Of a stretch of DNA of 64,000 nucleotides, positions 1 through 8,075 are shown piece after piece. The stretch spans positions 1 to 64,000 of the forward strand of contig JAEYOW010000010.1 in NCBI GenBank assembly GCA_023411375.1, written 5' to 3'. The notes below the pieces were generated by a model, which was not told the DNA's origin, did not search any database, and saw nothing but the letters and a program-made list of their open reading frames with translations. The DNA is from Bacillota bacterium (GTDB lineage Bacteria > Bacillota > Clostridia > Christensenellales > Aristaeellaceae). The number at the start of each line of letters is the position of its first letter. The first letter of the stretch is position 1. The position numbers and the translations under genes are program-made.

Positions 1-8
1 GGTGCCCC

Positions 9-79
9 GGGGGGGGGGGGGCACACCCGCCGGGTCAAGGGCGAAGCCCTTATCGGGGTTATAGGGGGAAAGCCCCTAT
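9..79. repeat. Homopolymer G tract followed by hairpins
   Basis: A run of 13 G (9-21) is flanked by GTGCCCC and GGGGCAC, so it can fold on itself. Two more perfect hairpins follow: AAGGGC/GCCCTT at 37-42 and 46-51, and ATAGGGG/CCCCTAT at 61-67 and 73-79. They lie just past the stop codon of the minus-strand binding-protein gene. No T tract follows in either direction, so a simple intrinsic terminator is doubtful; an intergenic palindromic repeat is as likely. A similar G/C-box palindrome cluster lies at 59755-59812. Confidence 0.4.
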
Positions 80-89
80 TCGTTCTATT

Positions 90-1433
90 TTATTTTGCTT
101 CGTCCGCGTACTTGTACTGCGGCTCTACGGACGCGAAGTCGCTCATGGCCAGCTCCTCGTTACAGGCGTCCTCAGCGCTTTGCAAAGCGGTTTCCAGGTC
201 GGCGCCGTTATAAAAGACGTCCTCCAGGGCGATCTTCATGTTGTTTTCCACGGCGCTGGGCATGGGGCCTGGCCAGATGTAACGGTCAATATGGCTGGCG
301 AGCACCGCGATGCTGGATACGGCTAGGATATCCGCGTCGTTTGCCAGAGAATTCTTGGCCGGGAACACGGAGTTCGCCAGGCAAAATTCCTTTTGGAGGC
401 TGTCGCTTGCCAGGAAGAAGCGGACGATATCCTGCGCCACGGCCTGCTGCTCCGCCGGGGCATTCTTGTTGACGCCAAAGGTGGATTCGCCGTTGTAGCG
501 GTGGTAGGCGTAGGGCGTATCCTCCGTGGGCGCGGGAATTTCGAAGCTGCCGAACTCGGTATCGGGGAAGTTGTTTTTCAGCAGGTTGTGCATAAATCCC
601 CAGCCCAGATACATAGCGACCATGCCCTGGCCGAAGTTATCGCCGGAATTGTTGCCGAAGTTGTAATCGCCGCTGCCGTCCACCTCATAAATATCCTTCA
701 TGCGCTTAACGACGGTGCGGACGGCCTCGTTGTTAAAGGAAACCTTGTTATCGGCGGTAAACAGGTTCTGGCCGTACTGGTACTGCATGCCCAGCACATC
801 GCCCTGCGCGCCGCCGTTGAAGCTGAAGCCCGCCTGAACAAGCCCGCCCTTTTCGTCGCGGATGGTCAGCTTTTTAGCGACCTCACGGAAGGCGTCCCAC
901 GTAGTGGGGATATCCGCATCGGTAAGGCCCGCCGCTTCCCACATGGCCTTATTGTAATACATGGTGGCGGTCATCAGGCCGTAATCGGTATAATACACCT
1001 TGCCGTCGATCACGTGGGCGGACACGCCGACAAAATCCTTTTCAAGATCCTCCAGGGCGATGTCATAGGGCGCCATGTAGCCGATGAGGTTCTCGTGGTG
1101 GCTGTTGTGAACGTTGAAGATGGCGGGGCCATCCTTGCCCTGAAGGGCGAGGGGCAGCTTGGTCCAGTAATCGTCCCACGGGTTTTCCACCAACGTGACT
1201 GTCACGTTGGGGTGGATGGCGGTATATTGTTCAACCACGGACTTAAACAGGTTTTCAGCGCCCGTCCAATACCAGAACTCAATGGAGATGGGCTCGCCGT
1301 TGTTGACAGGCTGGGCCGGATCGTACTGTACAGCGCCGCCGAGCGTTTCCGCGCCCGCGCCGCCAAGCATGAGCATCGCGGTAAGCACCGCTGTAAGGGC
1401 CAGGGCTACCATGCGCGTCAGGTTGTTTTTCAT
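90..1433 (-). CDS. Carbohydrate ABC transporter substrate-binding protein (family 1)
   Basis: Extracellular solute-binding protein of a sugar ABC importer, 447 aa, usual for the family. Residues 1-28 form a signal peptide (charged start, hydrophobic core, cleavage near AGA-ET). No lipobox cysteine is present, so signal peptidase I cleavage is expected. The mature N-terminus shows the family-1 pattern (a W-Y-W motif, then a helix leading to HPNV and ENPWDDYW). An AAAGGAAG ribosome binding site precedes the ATG. The gene reads off the window edge, so its permeases would lie to the left. It is divergent from a LacI regulator and has an operator at its promoter, so sugar-inducible expression is likely. 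Substrate unknown. Confidence 0.88.
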   Translation of the reverse strand: MKNNLTRMVALALTAVLTAMLMLGGAGAETLGGAVQYDPAQPVNNGEPISIEFWYWTGAENLFKSVVEQYTAIHPNVTVTLVENPWDDYWTKLPLALQGKDGPAIFNVHNSHHENLIGYMAPYDIALEDLEKDFVGVSAHVIDGKVYYTDYGLMTATMYYNKAMWEAAGLTDADIPTTWDAFREVAKKLTIRDEKGGLVQAGFSFNGGAQGDVLGMQYQYGQNLFTADNKVSFNNEAVRTVVKRMKDIYEVDGSGDYNFGNNSGDNFGQGMVAMYLGWGFMHNLLKNNFPDTEFGSFEIPAPTEDTPYAYHRYNGESTFGVNKNAPAEQQAVAQDIVRFFLASDSLQKEFCLANSVFPAKNSLANDADILAVSSIAVLASHIDRYIWPGPMPSAVENNMKIALEDVFYNGADLETALQSAEDACNEELAMSDFASVEPQYKYADEAK

Positions 1434-1482
1434 GGAGGTTCTTCCTTTCTGTTTTGTCGATAGTGTACGTCGTATTTAGGTA

Positions 1483-1528
1483 TAGCGCTAAACTAGCTTT
1501 ATTATACCAATATCCCCTCCGTTGTCAA
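1483..1528 (-). promoter_or_regulatory. Sigma-70-type promoter with LacI-type operator for the binding-protein gene
   Basis: Reading on the minus strand, TTGACA (1523-1528), a 16-base spacer and TATAAT (1501-1506) form a near-consensus promoter. Immediately downstream the perfect palindrome TAGCGCTA (1483-1490) sits about where transcription starts. A central CG flanked by an inverted repeat is typical of LacI-family operators, and a LacI-family gene is divergent here. That this protein binds this site is inference. Confidence 0.7.
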
Positions 1529-1643
1529 GCGGTTTTTCCAATTTTCTCAGAAGAAATTTCAAGACGGTTCACTTGATTTCTTTATTATTGTTTTTTATTT
1601 TTCTTGATTCAGAAGGATTTTTGGGAAACCTGGGGCTCAACGC

Positions 1644-1672
1644 TTGCATTTCGCTTCTTCGGATGATATGAT
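1644..1672 (+). promoter_or_regulatory. Promoter of the LacI-family regulator
   Basis: TTGCAT (1644-1649), a 17-base spacer and TATGAT (1667-1672) lie 31 bases upstream of the GTG start, facing right. It is divergent from the binding-protein promoter, with about 115 bases between the two -35 boxes. Confidence 0.55.
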
Positions 1673-1703
1673 AAGTTTATAAACCAATTTGGGGAGGATT
1701 TTT

Positions 1704-2723
1704 GTGGTTACGTTAAAGGATATCGCGCAGGAGGCGCAGGTCAGCGTCATGACGGTCTCCAACGTCGTCAACGGGCGGCTGGACAAGGTGTCTCCCCAAA
1801 AGGCAAAGCAAATTCAGGAGATCATCAGGAGGCGCAACTACGTCCAGAACGCCACTGCGCGCAGCCTTGCGCGGGCCAATTCCAACATTGTGGCAATTAT
1901 GCTGCGCAGCCTCGCGGGTGAAAACTCGCTGAGCAGCCCGCACAACGCGGCGCTGGTAGGCGGCATTATCGAAGGGGTGCAGGCGCTGGGCTGCTACGCT
2001 ATGGTAAACCTCGTGGAAAGCCGCGAGGATATCGCCCGCAACCTGAAAAGCTGGAATGCGCAAGGGGCTATCTTCCTTGGTATGTTTGACAATGAAATTG
2101 AGGAAATCTACGCCCTAAGCGCCATCCCCATGGTGTTTATCGACAGCTACAGCACCGTTCGCCAGCTATCCAGCGTGGGTGTGGACGACCACAAGGGCGG
2201 GCGGCTGGCTGCCGAGCACCTGCTGGAAAAGGGACACCGGGCGATCGCCTTCGTCAGCCCGCCGGACGGCGAAAACGGCGTAATCCGCCACCGGCTGGAG
2301 GGATTCGAGGCCGCGCTTAAGCGGCATGGCGTAGAGCTACCTCCACGCCGCCGCCTGCGGCTGGAATCCGACGTGGACCAGCGCTCCGTATCTAAAACGG
2401 TGGAGGCCCTGTGCGCCCTTCGTCCGGAAATTACCGCTGCTTTCGTCACCAGCGACCAGATGGCGGCCTCGCTGGTCGGCGGCCTGTACGCGCGCGGCGT
2501 GCGCGTGCCGCGCGACCTGTCCATCGTTGGGTTTGACAACATGCCCGTCAGCACGCAGATTACCCCTCAGCTTACCACCATCGCACAGGATTTGCGCCAG
2601 AAGGCCGCTTTGGCCGTGGATATCCTTCAGCGGCGCTTGCAAAACGCTTCCGCGCCCGCCGAAACCTGCGTGCTGGACGTGGGGCTGGTCGAACGGGATT
2701 CGGTGCGGGCGGTGGAAGGGTAA
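1704..2723 (+). CDS. LacI-family transcriptional regulator
   Basis: DNA-binding repressor of about 339 aa. The N-terminus has the classical LacI helix-turn-helix (TLKDIAQEAQVSVMTVSNVVNGR) and the hinge leading to ARSLARANSN. The rest is a periplasmic-binding-protein-like ligand domain (VDDHKGGRLAAEHLLEKGH, then TSDQMAASLVGGL and DLSIVGFDNMP). I chose the GTG at 1704 because GGGGAGG lies 6 bases upstream; a TTG at 1689 would add five residues but overlaps that site. It is divergent from the sugar-binding-protein gene and probably represses it through the TAGCGCTA site. The effector is unknown, presumably a sugar. Confidence 0.92.
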   Translation: MVTLKDIAQEAQVSVMTVSNVVNGRLDKVSPQKAKQIQEIIRRRNYVQNATARSLARANSNIVAIMLRSLAGENSLSSPHNAALVGGIIEGVQALGCYAMVNLVESREDIARNLKSWNAQGAIFLGMFDNEIEEIYALSAIPMVFIDSYSTVRQLSSVGVDDHKGGRLAAEHLLEKGHRAIAFVSPPDGENGVIRHRLEGFEAALKRHGVELPPRRRLRLESDVDQRSVSKTVEALCALRPEITAAFVTSDQMAASLVGGLYARGVRVPRDLSIVGFDNMPVSTQITPQLTTIAQDLRQKAALAVDILQRRLQNASAPAETCVLDVGLVERDSVRAVEG

Positions 2724-2752
2724 AAGAAGCGCCTTGGATGATCAATCTATAG

Positions 2753-2797
2753 AAAAAGGCCGGAAGCGCCCTATCCGCCGCCGCTTCCGGCCTTTTT
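2753..2797. terminator. Bidirectional intrinsic terminator
   Basis: A perfect 16-bp stem (AAAAAGGCCGGAAGCG at 2753-2768 with its complement at 2782-2797) carries A5 on one side and T5 on the other. It lies between the converging LacI and RpiR genes and can serve both. Confidence 0.9.
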
Positions 2798-2799
2798 GG

Positions 2800-3627
2800 C
2801 TACATCCGTTCCCTATTAAGCGTCTCGCACGTTTCCTGATGAATGGCGCGTCGGTTGAGCAGATCAGTATTCATATAATAGCTAAACAGAATATCCCCCA
2901 TAATCAGCAGCGGAAACTGGGGCGATATAGACAGCCCCGCATCCAGCATAGTATCCGATGCGATATGAAGCACCTCGTCAAACTCCCGCACCAGCCGTTC
3001 GGAAGTGTTGGCGGTCATTAGCAGCACCCGCGCCCCGCGTTCATGCGCGATACGCAAGCTGCTCATAAGCACCTTTGTTGTCGCGCTGATGGACATGCCG
3101 ATCACCAGCGTATTCGGCTGCACCACCGCGGAATTGATTTTCATCAGCAAATAGTCGTCGATAGCCTCCACAGGCATGCCCAGACGCATGAAGCGCAAGC
3201 GGAACTCGCGCGCTGCCAGGCCCGAGGAACCGCTTCCGTACAGGTAAACGCGCTGGCTTTTCATTAAAAGCCCTGCCACGCGGCGCAGCTGCTCCTCATT
3301 AATCAGCGAAAGCGTGCGGTCAAAAATGGTTTGGTATGTTTCGATGGCCTTTTGCGTCATCAACGTAAAGGATGAGCTGTTGCGGCAGGCAAGCATATCC
3401 TCCTTATAGCGGTATACAAACTCCCTGTATCCTTCAAACCCGCAACGGTTGGCAAAGCGCGATAACGACGCCTTGGATACGTATAGCCTGCCCGTTATGG
3501 TTTTGGCGGAAAGATCCTCCAGGGGAATTTCTCCCAGAAAATAATCCGCGATGGTCCGCTCAATAGGAGTCATGCGGTCATAGGCGGCGCGGATGACTGA
3601 AAGAATCGCCTTGTCGGAATGGGGCAT
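2800..3627 (-). CDS. RpiR/MurR-family transcriptional regulator (HTH plus SIS domain)
   Basis: Regulator of 275 aa, usual length. Residues 1-80 form the HTH_6 domain (MTPIERTIADYFL, then TGRLYVSKASLSRFANRCGFEG). From about residue 110 there is a SIS sugar-phosphate-binding domain (VYLYGSGSSGLAAREF, later VIGMSISATTKVLMSSL). Such proteins sense phosphosugars and control sugar-phosphate genes. It is divergent from a sugar kinase and aldolase, which are the likely targets. The ATG is preceded by AGAGGAAG. The effector is probably the phosphosugar product of that pathway (inference). Confidence 0.92.
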   Translation of the reverse strand: MPHSDKAILSVIRAAYDRMTPIERTIADYFLGEIPLEDLSAKTITGRLYVSKASLSRFANRCGFEGYREFVYRYKEDMLACRNSSSFTLMTQKAIETYQTIFDRTLSLINEEQLRRVAGLLMKSQRVYLYGSGSSGLAAREFRLRFMRLGMPVEAIDDYLLMKINSAVVQPNTLVIGMSISATTKVLMSSLRIAHERGARVLLMTANTSERLVREFDEVLHIASDTMLDAGLSISPQFPLLIMGDILFSYYMNTDLLNRRAIHQETCETLNRERM

Positions 3628-3650
3628 GCCGCCACTTCCTCTCTTGATGT

Positions 3651-3689
3651 GTTTAAACGTATTATACCCCGCGACTGCCCGGCGCGCAA
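3651..3689 (-). promoter_or_regulatory. Promoter of the RpiR-family gene, with an 8-bp palindrome at the start site
   Basis: Minus strand: TTGCGC (3684-3689), 17-base spacer, TATAAT (3661-3666). The palindrome GTTTAAAC (3651-3658) lies at the expected transcription start and could be an autoregulatory operator. The same 8-mer occurs elsewhere, including inside a coding gene, so the operator part is weak. Confidence 0.5.
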
Positions 3690-3731
3690 CTTCCAGCAGT
3701 CCACACGCGCGCGGTTACGGACATGATGTTG

Positions 3732-3760
3732 TTGTGCCCAGCAAAAGGGGAGACTATAAT
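3732..3760 (+). promoter_or_regulatory. Promoter of the kinase-aldolase operon
   Basis: TTGTGC (3732-3737), 17-base spacer, TATAAT (3755-3760), facing the kinase gene whose ATG is at 3890. This gives a leader of about 120 bases. Confidence 0.55.
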
Positions 3761-3889
3761 AAGACCGTGTCTTGTGTATGTTGGCTTCCCGTTCCGTGCT
3801 GCCCGCCGGATATGGGCGGAGTGATGACCGCCCCGGGAATCCTCCTGATGGCAAATCCCGCCGGTTTTTCCTGCGAAGGAGGCGTCCCA

Positions 3890-5083
3890 ATGAATAGCGT
3901 CGAAGTAGCGCTGGGTTTTACCAACACCATTGACTATGAAATGGTTTGGGATCCCATGTACCTTCAATCCCTTATTGACCTGGCGCGTGTGGAAGCCGGG
4001 GATGTGCGCGAGCATGCGTCCATCGGAACCATGCGGCAGCTTCTGGGTTCCTTTCTTTACCATTTCCGTTATGGCACCGGCCTTGGCACCTATGTGGAGG
4101 ACGGGACGCTGCTGGACAGGGTTCTGGCGGACGCTAAATACCACGTGACCCTCGGCGGCACGGCTGTGCGTGCCGCGCAGGTGTTAAGCGCGTTTGGCCA
4201 CCGCACACTCCTGCACCTGGTATCCAAAAACCCTGAAACCCTTGAGCTCCTTCCCCCGGGCGCGGACTGGATATGCAGCCGCGGCACCGTTTCCCACTAT
4301 CCTCATTTAACCATCCAATTTCCCGTGGGCGCGTCTCTCTCCGTAGCGGGCGAGCGCCTCATGGCACCGTCGTCCAACCGTGTCATATATACCAAGGACG
4401 AGGACAACGCACGTTTGGATATCTCCCATGCATTCTTTGAACGCGCGGACGGGTGTCGGTTGATGGTGCTGTCCAGCTTTGACATCATCCAGGACCGGGA
4501 GATTTTGCTTGACAGGCTTTCGGCCGTGCACCACGGCTTAACCGGCATGCAAAGCCGTCACGCTGTGTTTTACGAGGACGCGCATTTTACGCGCCCTGAG
4601 TTTCCGCCTCTTATCTGGAACAAGCTTCTTCCTCTGATCGACGTGTACAGCATGAACGAAGACGAATTTGCCCGTTATACGGGCGGCCCCGTCAATCTGC
4701 TTTGCGCCGCCGAGGTTGCGCAGGCGTTAAAAAAGCTCTCGCAGCTCATTCCTGTACCCTGCCTGACTGTACACACGCGGCATTGGGCGCTTGGTTATGG
4801 TCCCGGAGCCCGTGCGGCAGAAGCCGCTCTTGCACGAGGCATCGCCGTAGCTGGTACCCGCTACCGTTTGGGCGATGGCTGGACGCCCGGGGATGTCGCG
4901 CGCACCTGCTCTATGCTTCCGCAGGCACAATCAGTGCAGTTCTCCCTTGAGCTTAGGGCGCTACTGCCGCAAACCGCGGTATGCCTTCCCGCGTATGAGC
5001 TTCATCCGCAGAAGGCGACCACCATAGGCCTGGGCGACAGCTTCGTCGGCGGCTTTGCCTCCGCCTTTTGTCCCGATCCATAA
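3890..5083 (+). CDS. ADP-dependent phosphofructokinase/glucokinase-family kinase
   Basis: Predicted sugar or sugar-phosphate kinase, 397 aa, resembling the ADP-dependent glucokinase/phosphofructokinase family of the ribokinase fold. The start shows the family's G(F/Y)xNxxD pattern (GFTNTIDYEMVWD). A GGTAVRAA segment matches the substrate-binding glycine motif, an NxxE motif (SMNEDE) lies near residue 255, and the catalytic GLGDSF motif is near residue 380. The chosen ATG has AAGGAGG at 3876-3882. It overlaps the aldolase leader and sits opposite RpiR, so phosphorylation followed by aldol cleavage is the natural reading. ADP rather than ATP use is inferred from family resemblance only, and the exact sugar is unknown. 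Confidence 0.68.
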   Translation: MNSVEVALGFTNTIDYEMVWDPMYLQSLIDLARVEAGDVREHASIGTMRQLLGSFLYHFRYGTGLGTYVEDGTLLDRVLADAKYHVTLGGTAVRAAQVLSAFGHRTLLHLVSKNPETLELLPPGADWICSRGTVSHYPHLTIQFPVGASLSVAGERLMAPSSNRVIYTKDEDNARLDISHAFFERADGCRLMVLSSFDIIQDREILLDRLSAVHHGLTGMQSRHAVFYEDAHFTRPEFPPLIWNKLLPLIDVYSMNEDEFARYTGGPVNLLCAAEVAQALKKLSQLIPVPCLTVHTRHWALGYGPGARAAEAALARGIAVAGTRYRLGDGWTPGDVARTCSMLPQAQSVQFSLELRALLPQTAVCLPAYELHPQKATTIGLGDSFVGGFASAFCPDP

Positions 5084-5114
5084 ACCGCTTAATAATGAAG
5101 GAGGTTTCCCCCTC

Positions 5115-6032
5115 GTGCTTTACTCTATGAAAGAATTGATGGACGTAGCCAATGCGCACAATTTTGCCATTGCGGCGCCCAATATCCAAAATGAGCTGAC
5201 CGCGCGCGGCGTGATCGCGGCGGCCGAAAAGTGTCATGCTCCTTTGATTATCGATATCGCCTTTCCCATTCATCCCGACATTCCCTTTCTTGCCGCGCAA
5301 ACGCGCAAGCTTGCCGAGGCTTCGCCCATGCCCATCGCCATCAATTTGGACCACGGCGGCAGCAACGACCGCGAGTTTCTGCCCTGCTTGCACGATGTGA
5401 TGACCTGTATCCGCGCGGGTTTTACCTCGGTAATGATGGACCGTTCAGCCCTGCCCTATGAACAGAACGTGGAGCAGGTGAAGTACGTTGTCACGCTAGC
5501 TCATACGCTGGGTGTAACGGTAGAGGCGGAGCTAGGGCACGTGGGCTCTGGCGATAACTATGAAACCCGATCTGACATGGTGCTGACCGAGCCCGAACAG
5601 GCTGTGGACTATATTGCACGCACCGGGGTGGATTGCCTGGCTGTATCCATCGGCACCGCCCATGGCCTCTACAAGGGAACGCCGCGCCTGGATTTTGGGC
5701 GTCTGGCTGCCATCAAAGAGGCTACGGCGCGCTTTCCGCTTGTGCTGCATGGCGGAAGCGGCACCGGTACTGAAAACCTGCGCCGCGCCTGCTCCATGGG
5801 TATCAACAAGGTGAATATCGGTACCGACCTGTTCAAGGCGGCCCTTCACGCGGTACGCACCGCCGATCTGGAGGGCGACCGTATTTACGATATTTGGGAT
5901 GTAATCATCCAAAGTTGGCGCGACGAGCTGATTCGCTGGTTTGACCCCTTGGGCTGCACGGGCAAGGCAGACCTGTACGGTGCGCCCAGGGCGGTGCAGC
6001 AGGATCAGAAACAGGTTTCTAAATTTGAATAA
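5115..6032 (+). CDS. Class II ketose-bisphosphate aldolase (FbaA/GatY/KbaY type)
   Basis: Zinc-dependent aldolase of about 305 aa that would split a ketose 1,6-bisphosphate into two trioses. Visible motifs include NLDHGGS (zinc-ligand His near residue 80), VEAELGHVG, SIGTAHGLY (second His), LHGGSG (third His) and KVNIGTDLF for phosphate binding. GTG at 5115 is the start because AAGGAGG (5098-5104) lies 10 bases upstream; the longer open frame has no good site. It follows the kinase by 31 bases in one operon and ends at a strong terminator. Whether the substrate is fructose- or tagatose-bisphosphate cannot be read from the sequence. Confidence 0.9.
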   Translation: MLYSMKELMDVANAHNFAIAAPNIQNELTARGVIAAAEKCHAPLIIDIAFPIHPDIPFLAAQTRKLAEASPMPIAINLDHGGSNDREFLPCLHDVMTCIRAGFTSVMMDRSALPYEQNVEQVKYVVTLAHTLGVTVEAELGHVGSGDNYETRSDMVLTEPEQAVDYIARTGVDCLAVSIGTAHGLYKGTPRLDFGRLAAIKEATARFPLVLHGGSGTGTENLRRACSMGINKVNIGTDLFKAALHAVRTADLEGDRIYDIWDVIIQSWRDELIRWFDPLGCTGKADLYGAPRAVQQDQKQVSKFE

Positions 6033-6041
6033 TTAAAAGCC

Positions 6042-6073
6042 AAAACCCCGCCTGGTAAACCAGGCGGGGTTTT
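6042..6073 (+). terminator. Intrinsic terminator after the aldolase
   Basis: A 14-bp perfect stem, AAAACCCCGCCTGG (6042-6055) with its complement (6060-6073), loop TAAA, ending in T4. Confidence 0.9.
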
Positions 6074-6218
6074 AACATACTGTCTGGCGGACGAAAGAAA
6101 CAGCGGCGGCCTATTGGGGCGGGGCGGACATTCGTCCTAAAAGACCGGATATGTGAAACAGGTTTCCATTTTGCCCCCTTTGGTGTCCGAAGCGCGCAAA
6201 CGCAGGCAGCATATGGCA

Positions 6219-6247
6219 TTGCAATTGTTTTTGTACAATGTTATAGT
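6219..6247 (+). promoter_or_regulatory. Promoter of the IstA-like/ABC transporter operon
   Basis: TTGCAA (6219-6224), 17-base spacer, TATAGT (6242-6247). The spacer contains the palindrome TTGTACAA, a possible operator. The stretch from 6074 to 6218 shows nothing else I can name. Confidence 0.55.
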
Positions 6248-6304
6248 ATACCCACGGCGCCGGAAAACCATCACACAAGCACACATCGGTAAGGAGCACA
6301 TGCC

Positions 6305-6709
6305 ATGGAGCCCATGCAACGCGCGGCGCGCGGCGGGGTGGAATCGGGCGAAGGAGACTCAAGCATCATACATCCCATCCGCCTCGACCGTTTAAGCGGC
6401 ATGCGGTACACCCAAATCGCGAGGAAATACCGCATTGATCCCCGCACCGCTAAACGCTACGCGGAAAAAAACCTTCCCTTGGACGAGCTGGAACACCGTC
6501 CCTTTCCCTCGGTTTTGGACCCGTATAAGCCAACCATACAGCGCTGGCTGGCGCTGGAGCCACTGCCGGCCAGAACCGTATGGAACAGACTTCTGGCCAT
6601 GGGCTGCCGGTGCGGCTATACCATTGTCAACGACTATGTGAAAAAGGCAAGGCAAAGCCTTACCGCAGCCCCCGTTTCCAAAAACGCCGTTTTCCCGTTA
6701 AGGGAGTAA
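6305..6709 (+). CDS. IS21 IstA-like N-terminal DNA-binding protein without catalytic core
   Basis: Protein of 134 aa that resembles only the N-terminal part of IS21-type transposase IstA. It has a helix-turn-helix (RYTQIARKYRIDPRTAKRYAE), then the LDPYK-type linker, and a second helical module ending in GYTIVNDYVKKA. No DDE integrase core, no IstB gene and no terminal inverted repeats are nearby. The start at 6305 is favoured by AAGGAG at 6291-6296. It is the first gene of the operon, 37 bases ahead of a sugar-binding protein. I infer a domesticated DNA-binding regulator of the transporter. A truncated insertion-sequence remnant is the alternative, but the intact frame, ribosome site and promoter argue against decay. 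Confidence 0.65.
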   Translation: MEPMQRAARGGVESGEGDSSIIHPIRLDRLSGMRYTQIARKYRIDPRTAKRYAEKNLPLDELEHRPFPSVLDPYKPTIQRWLALEPLPARTVWNRLLAMGCRCGYTIVNDYVKKARQSLTAAPVSKNAVFPLRE

Positions 6710-6746
6710 CCCTGTACATACGATTACGTTAGGAGGTACCGTCACG

Positions 6747-8000
6747 ATGAAAAAGTTTTTCAGCATTCTTCTATGCGCCGCTCTGCTGCTTGCGGTGTTC
6801 TCTCCCGCTCTGGCTCAGGAAGAGGTGACCGTCGAGTTTGTGCAATGGTGGGAGCCGGAGCTTCCGGAAGGTTCTTTCCGCGCTATCATGGATGATTTTG
6901 AGGCTCAAAACCCCGGTATCAAGGTAAAACTCATCAGCAATCCTTTCGCCAGCACCCGCGACCTGGTGGTTTCCGGCGCGGCGACCGGCACACTCAGCGA
7001 TGTGGTCGGCCTGGATGGCGCCTGGATCAACGACCTTGTCAAGCAGGGCGCGCTGCTGCCCATGGACAGCTACATGGCCGCCGATGAGGCTTTCAACGCC
7101 GACGATGTGGCTGCCAGCGTGAAAGTAAACGATGAAACCTACATGTTTGCTGTGGCAAGCTTCACCTATCACCTGTTTGCCAACACCGGTCTGCTCAAAG
7201 CGGCGGGTATCGATGAAATGCCCAAAACCTGGAGTGAGTTTGAAGCGGTCTGCAAGGCTGTCAGCGAAAAGAATCCTGACGCCCACGGTTGGGATTTCCC
7301 CTTTTCCTCGCTCTACGGCAGCGCGGGCCAGGATCAGCTCATGAGCTGGGTATGGGCTACCGGCGGCAAGATGCTGACTGAGGACGGAAAGCCCAATTTC
7401 GTAGGCAACGAAACCATGAAAAAGACCTTCGAGTTCTTCAAGCAGGCCTATGATAACGGCATCATGTCGCCCGGCGTCTTTTCCAAGCAGAGCCAGGATA
7501 TGTTCGAGGAGTTTGCCAGCGGACGCAGCGCCTTTATGCTCAATGGGCTGAGTGCAATCGCATCCCTGCATGAGCGCAACACTGATCTTGAGTTCGATGT
7601 TTTGGACATGCCCGTCGCCGATGATTATACCGGCACCAAAGGCATGCTCTACGCCGCGTGGGGTATCGGCGTATCCGCCAGCTCAAAGCATCCGGATGAG
7701 GCCTGGAAGCTTGTCAGCTACCTGATGAGCCCCGAGGTTTCCACCCGTATCGCAGAGATCGCCAACAGTCTGCCCGGCAACAAGCAATCCACCGCCTCCT
7801 CCGAAGATCCGGCCTTCCTTAACGGCTACCGCCTGTTCCAGGAAAGCAGCCTGATCAACGAGTTCATTGGCATGCCTTCCTCCAACGAGCTCAACCGCCT
7901 GCTGATGGAGCAGGTGCAGATGATGCTTCAGGATAACCAAAGTGTGGAAGACACGCTGGCCAACATCCAATCCTCCTGGGAGGCCGAGCTCACCGACTAA
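6747..8000 (+). CDS. Carbohydrate ABC transporter substrate-binding protein (family 1)
   Basis: Binding protein of 417 aa with a signal peptide (MKKFFSILLCAALLLA, cleavage near ALA-QEE). The cysteine in the hydrophobic core is not in a lipobox. The mature protein begins with the family-1 pattern (EFVQWWEPELPEGSF, then NPGIKVKL). AGGAGG lies 10 bases before the ATG. It leads the two permease genes, separated by a GC-rich hairpin that may allow more binding protein than permease to be made. With the kinase-aldolase operon just upstream, its sugar may feed that pathway (inference). Confidence 0.9.
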   Translation: MKKFFSILLCAALLLAVFSPALAQEEVTVEFVQWWEPELPEGSFRAIMDDFEAQNPGIKVKLISNPFASTRDLVVSGAATGTLSDVVGLDGAWINDLVKQGALLPMDSYMAADEAFNADDVAASVKVNDETYMFAVASFTYHLFANTGLLKAAGIDEMPKTWSEFEAVCKAVSEKNPDAHGWDFPFSSLYGSAGQDQLMSWVWATGGKMLTEDGKPNFVGNETMKKTFEFFKQAYDNGIMSPGVFSKQSQDMFEEFASGRSAFMLNGLSAIASLHERNTDLEFDVLDMPVADDYTGTKGMLYAAWGIGVSASSKHPDEAWKLVSYLMSPEVSTRIAEIANSLPGNKQSTASSEDPAFLNGYRLFQESSLINEFIGMPSSNELNRLLMEQVQMMLQDNQSVEDTLANIQSSWEAELTD

Positions 8001-8022
8001 CCGTTCTGGCTTTCCATCACAA

Positions 8023-8053
8023 GCGGCCCCGGAAACCCGTTTTCCGGGGCCGC
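8023..8053 (+). terminator. Intercistronic GC-rich hairpin
   Basis: A 13-bp perfect stem, GCGGCCCCGGAAA (8023-8035) with its complement (8041-8053). It lacks a T run, so it more likely stabilises the upstream mRNA or causes partial termination between binding-protein and permease genes than full termination. Confidence 0.6.
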
Positions 8054-8075
8054 GTCTTAACCGAGGTGAAATGCG

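Noticed and set aside
393..1463. Long plus-strand frame opposite the first binding-protein gene
   Set aside because: It is an antisense shadow of a high-GC gene; it has no ribosome site, and the protein is low-complexity without domain motifs. The same holds for the other long antisense frames, for example at 54555-55958 and 28595-30076.
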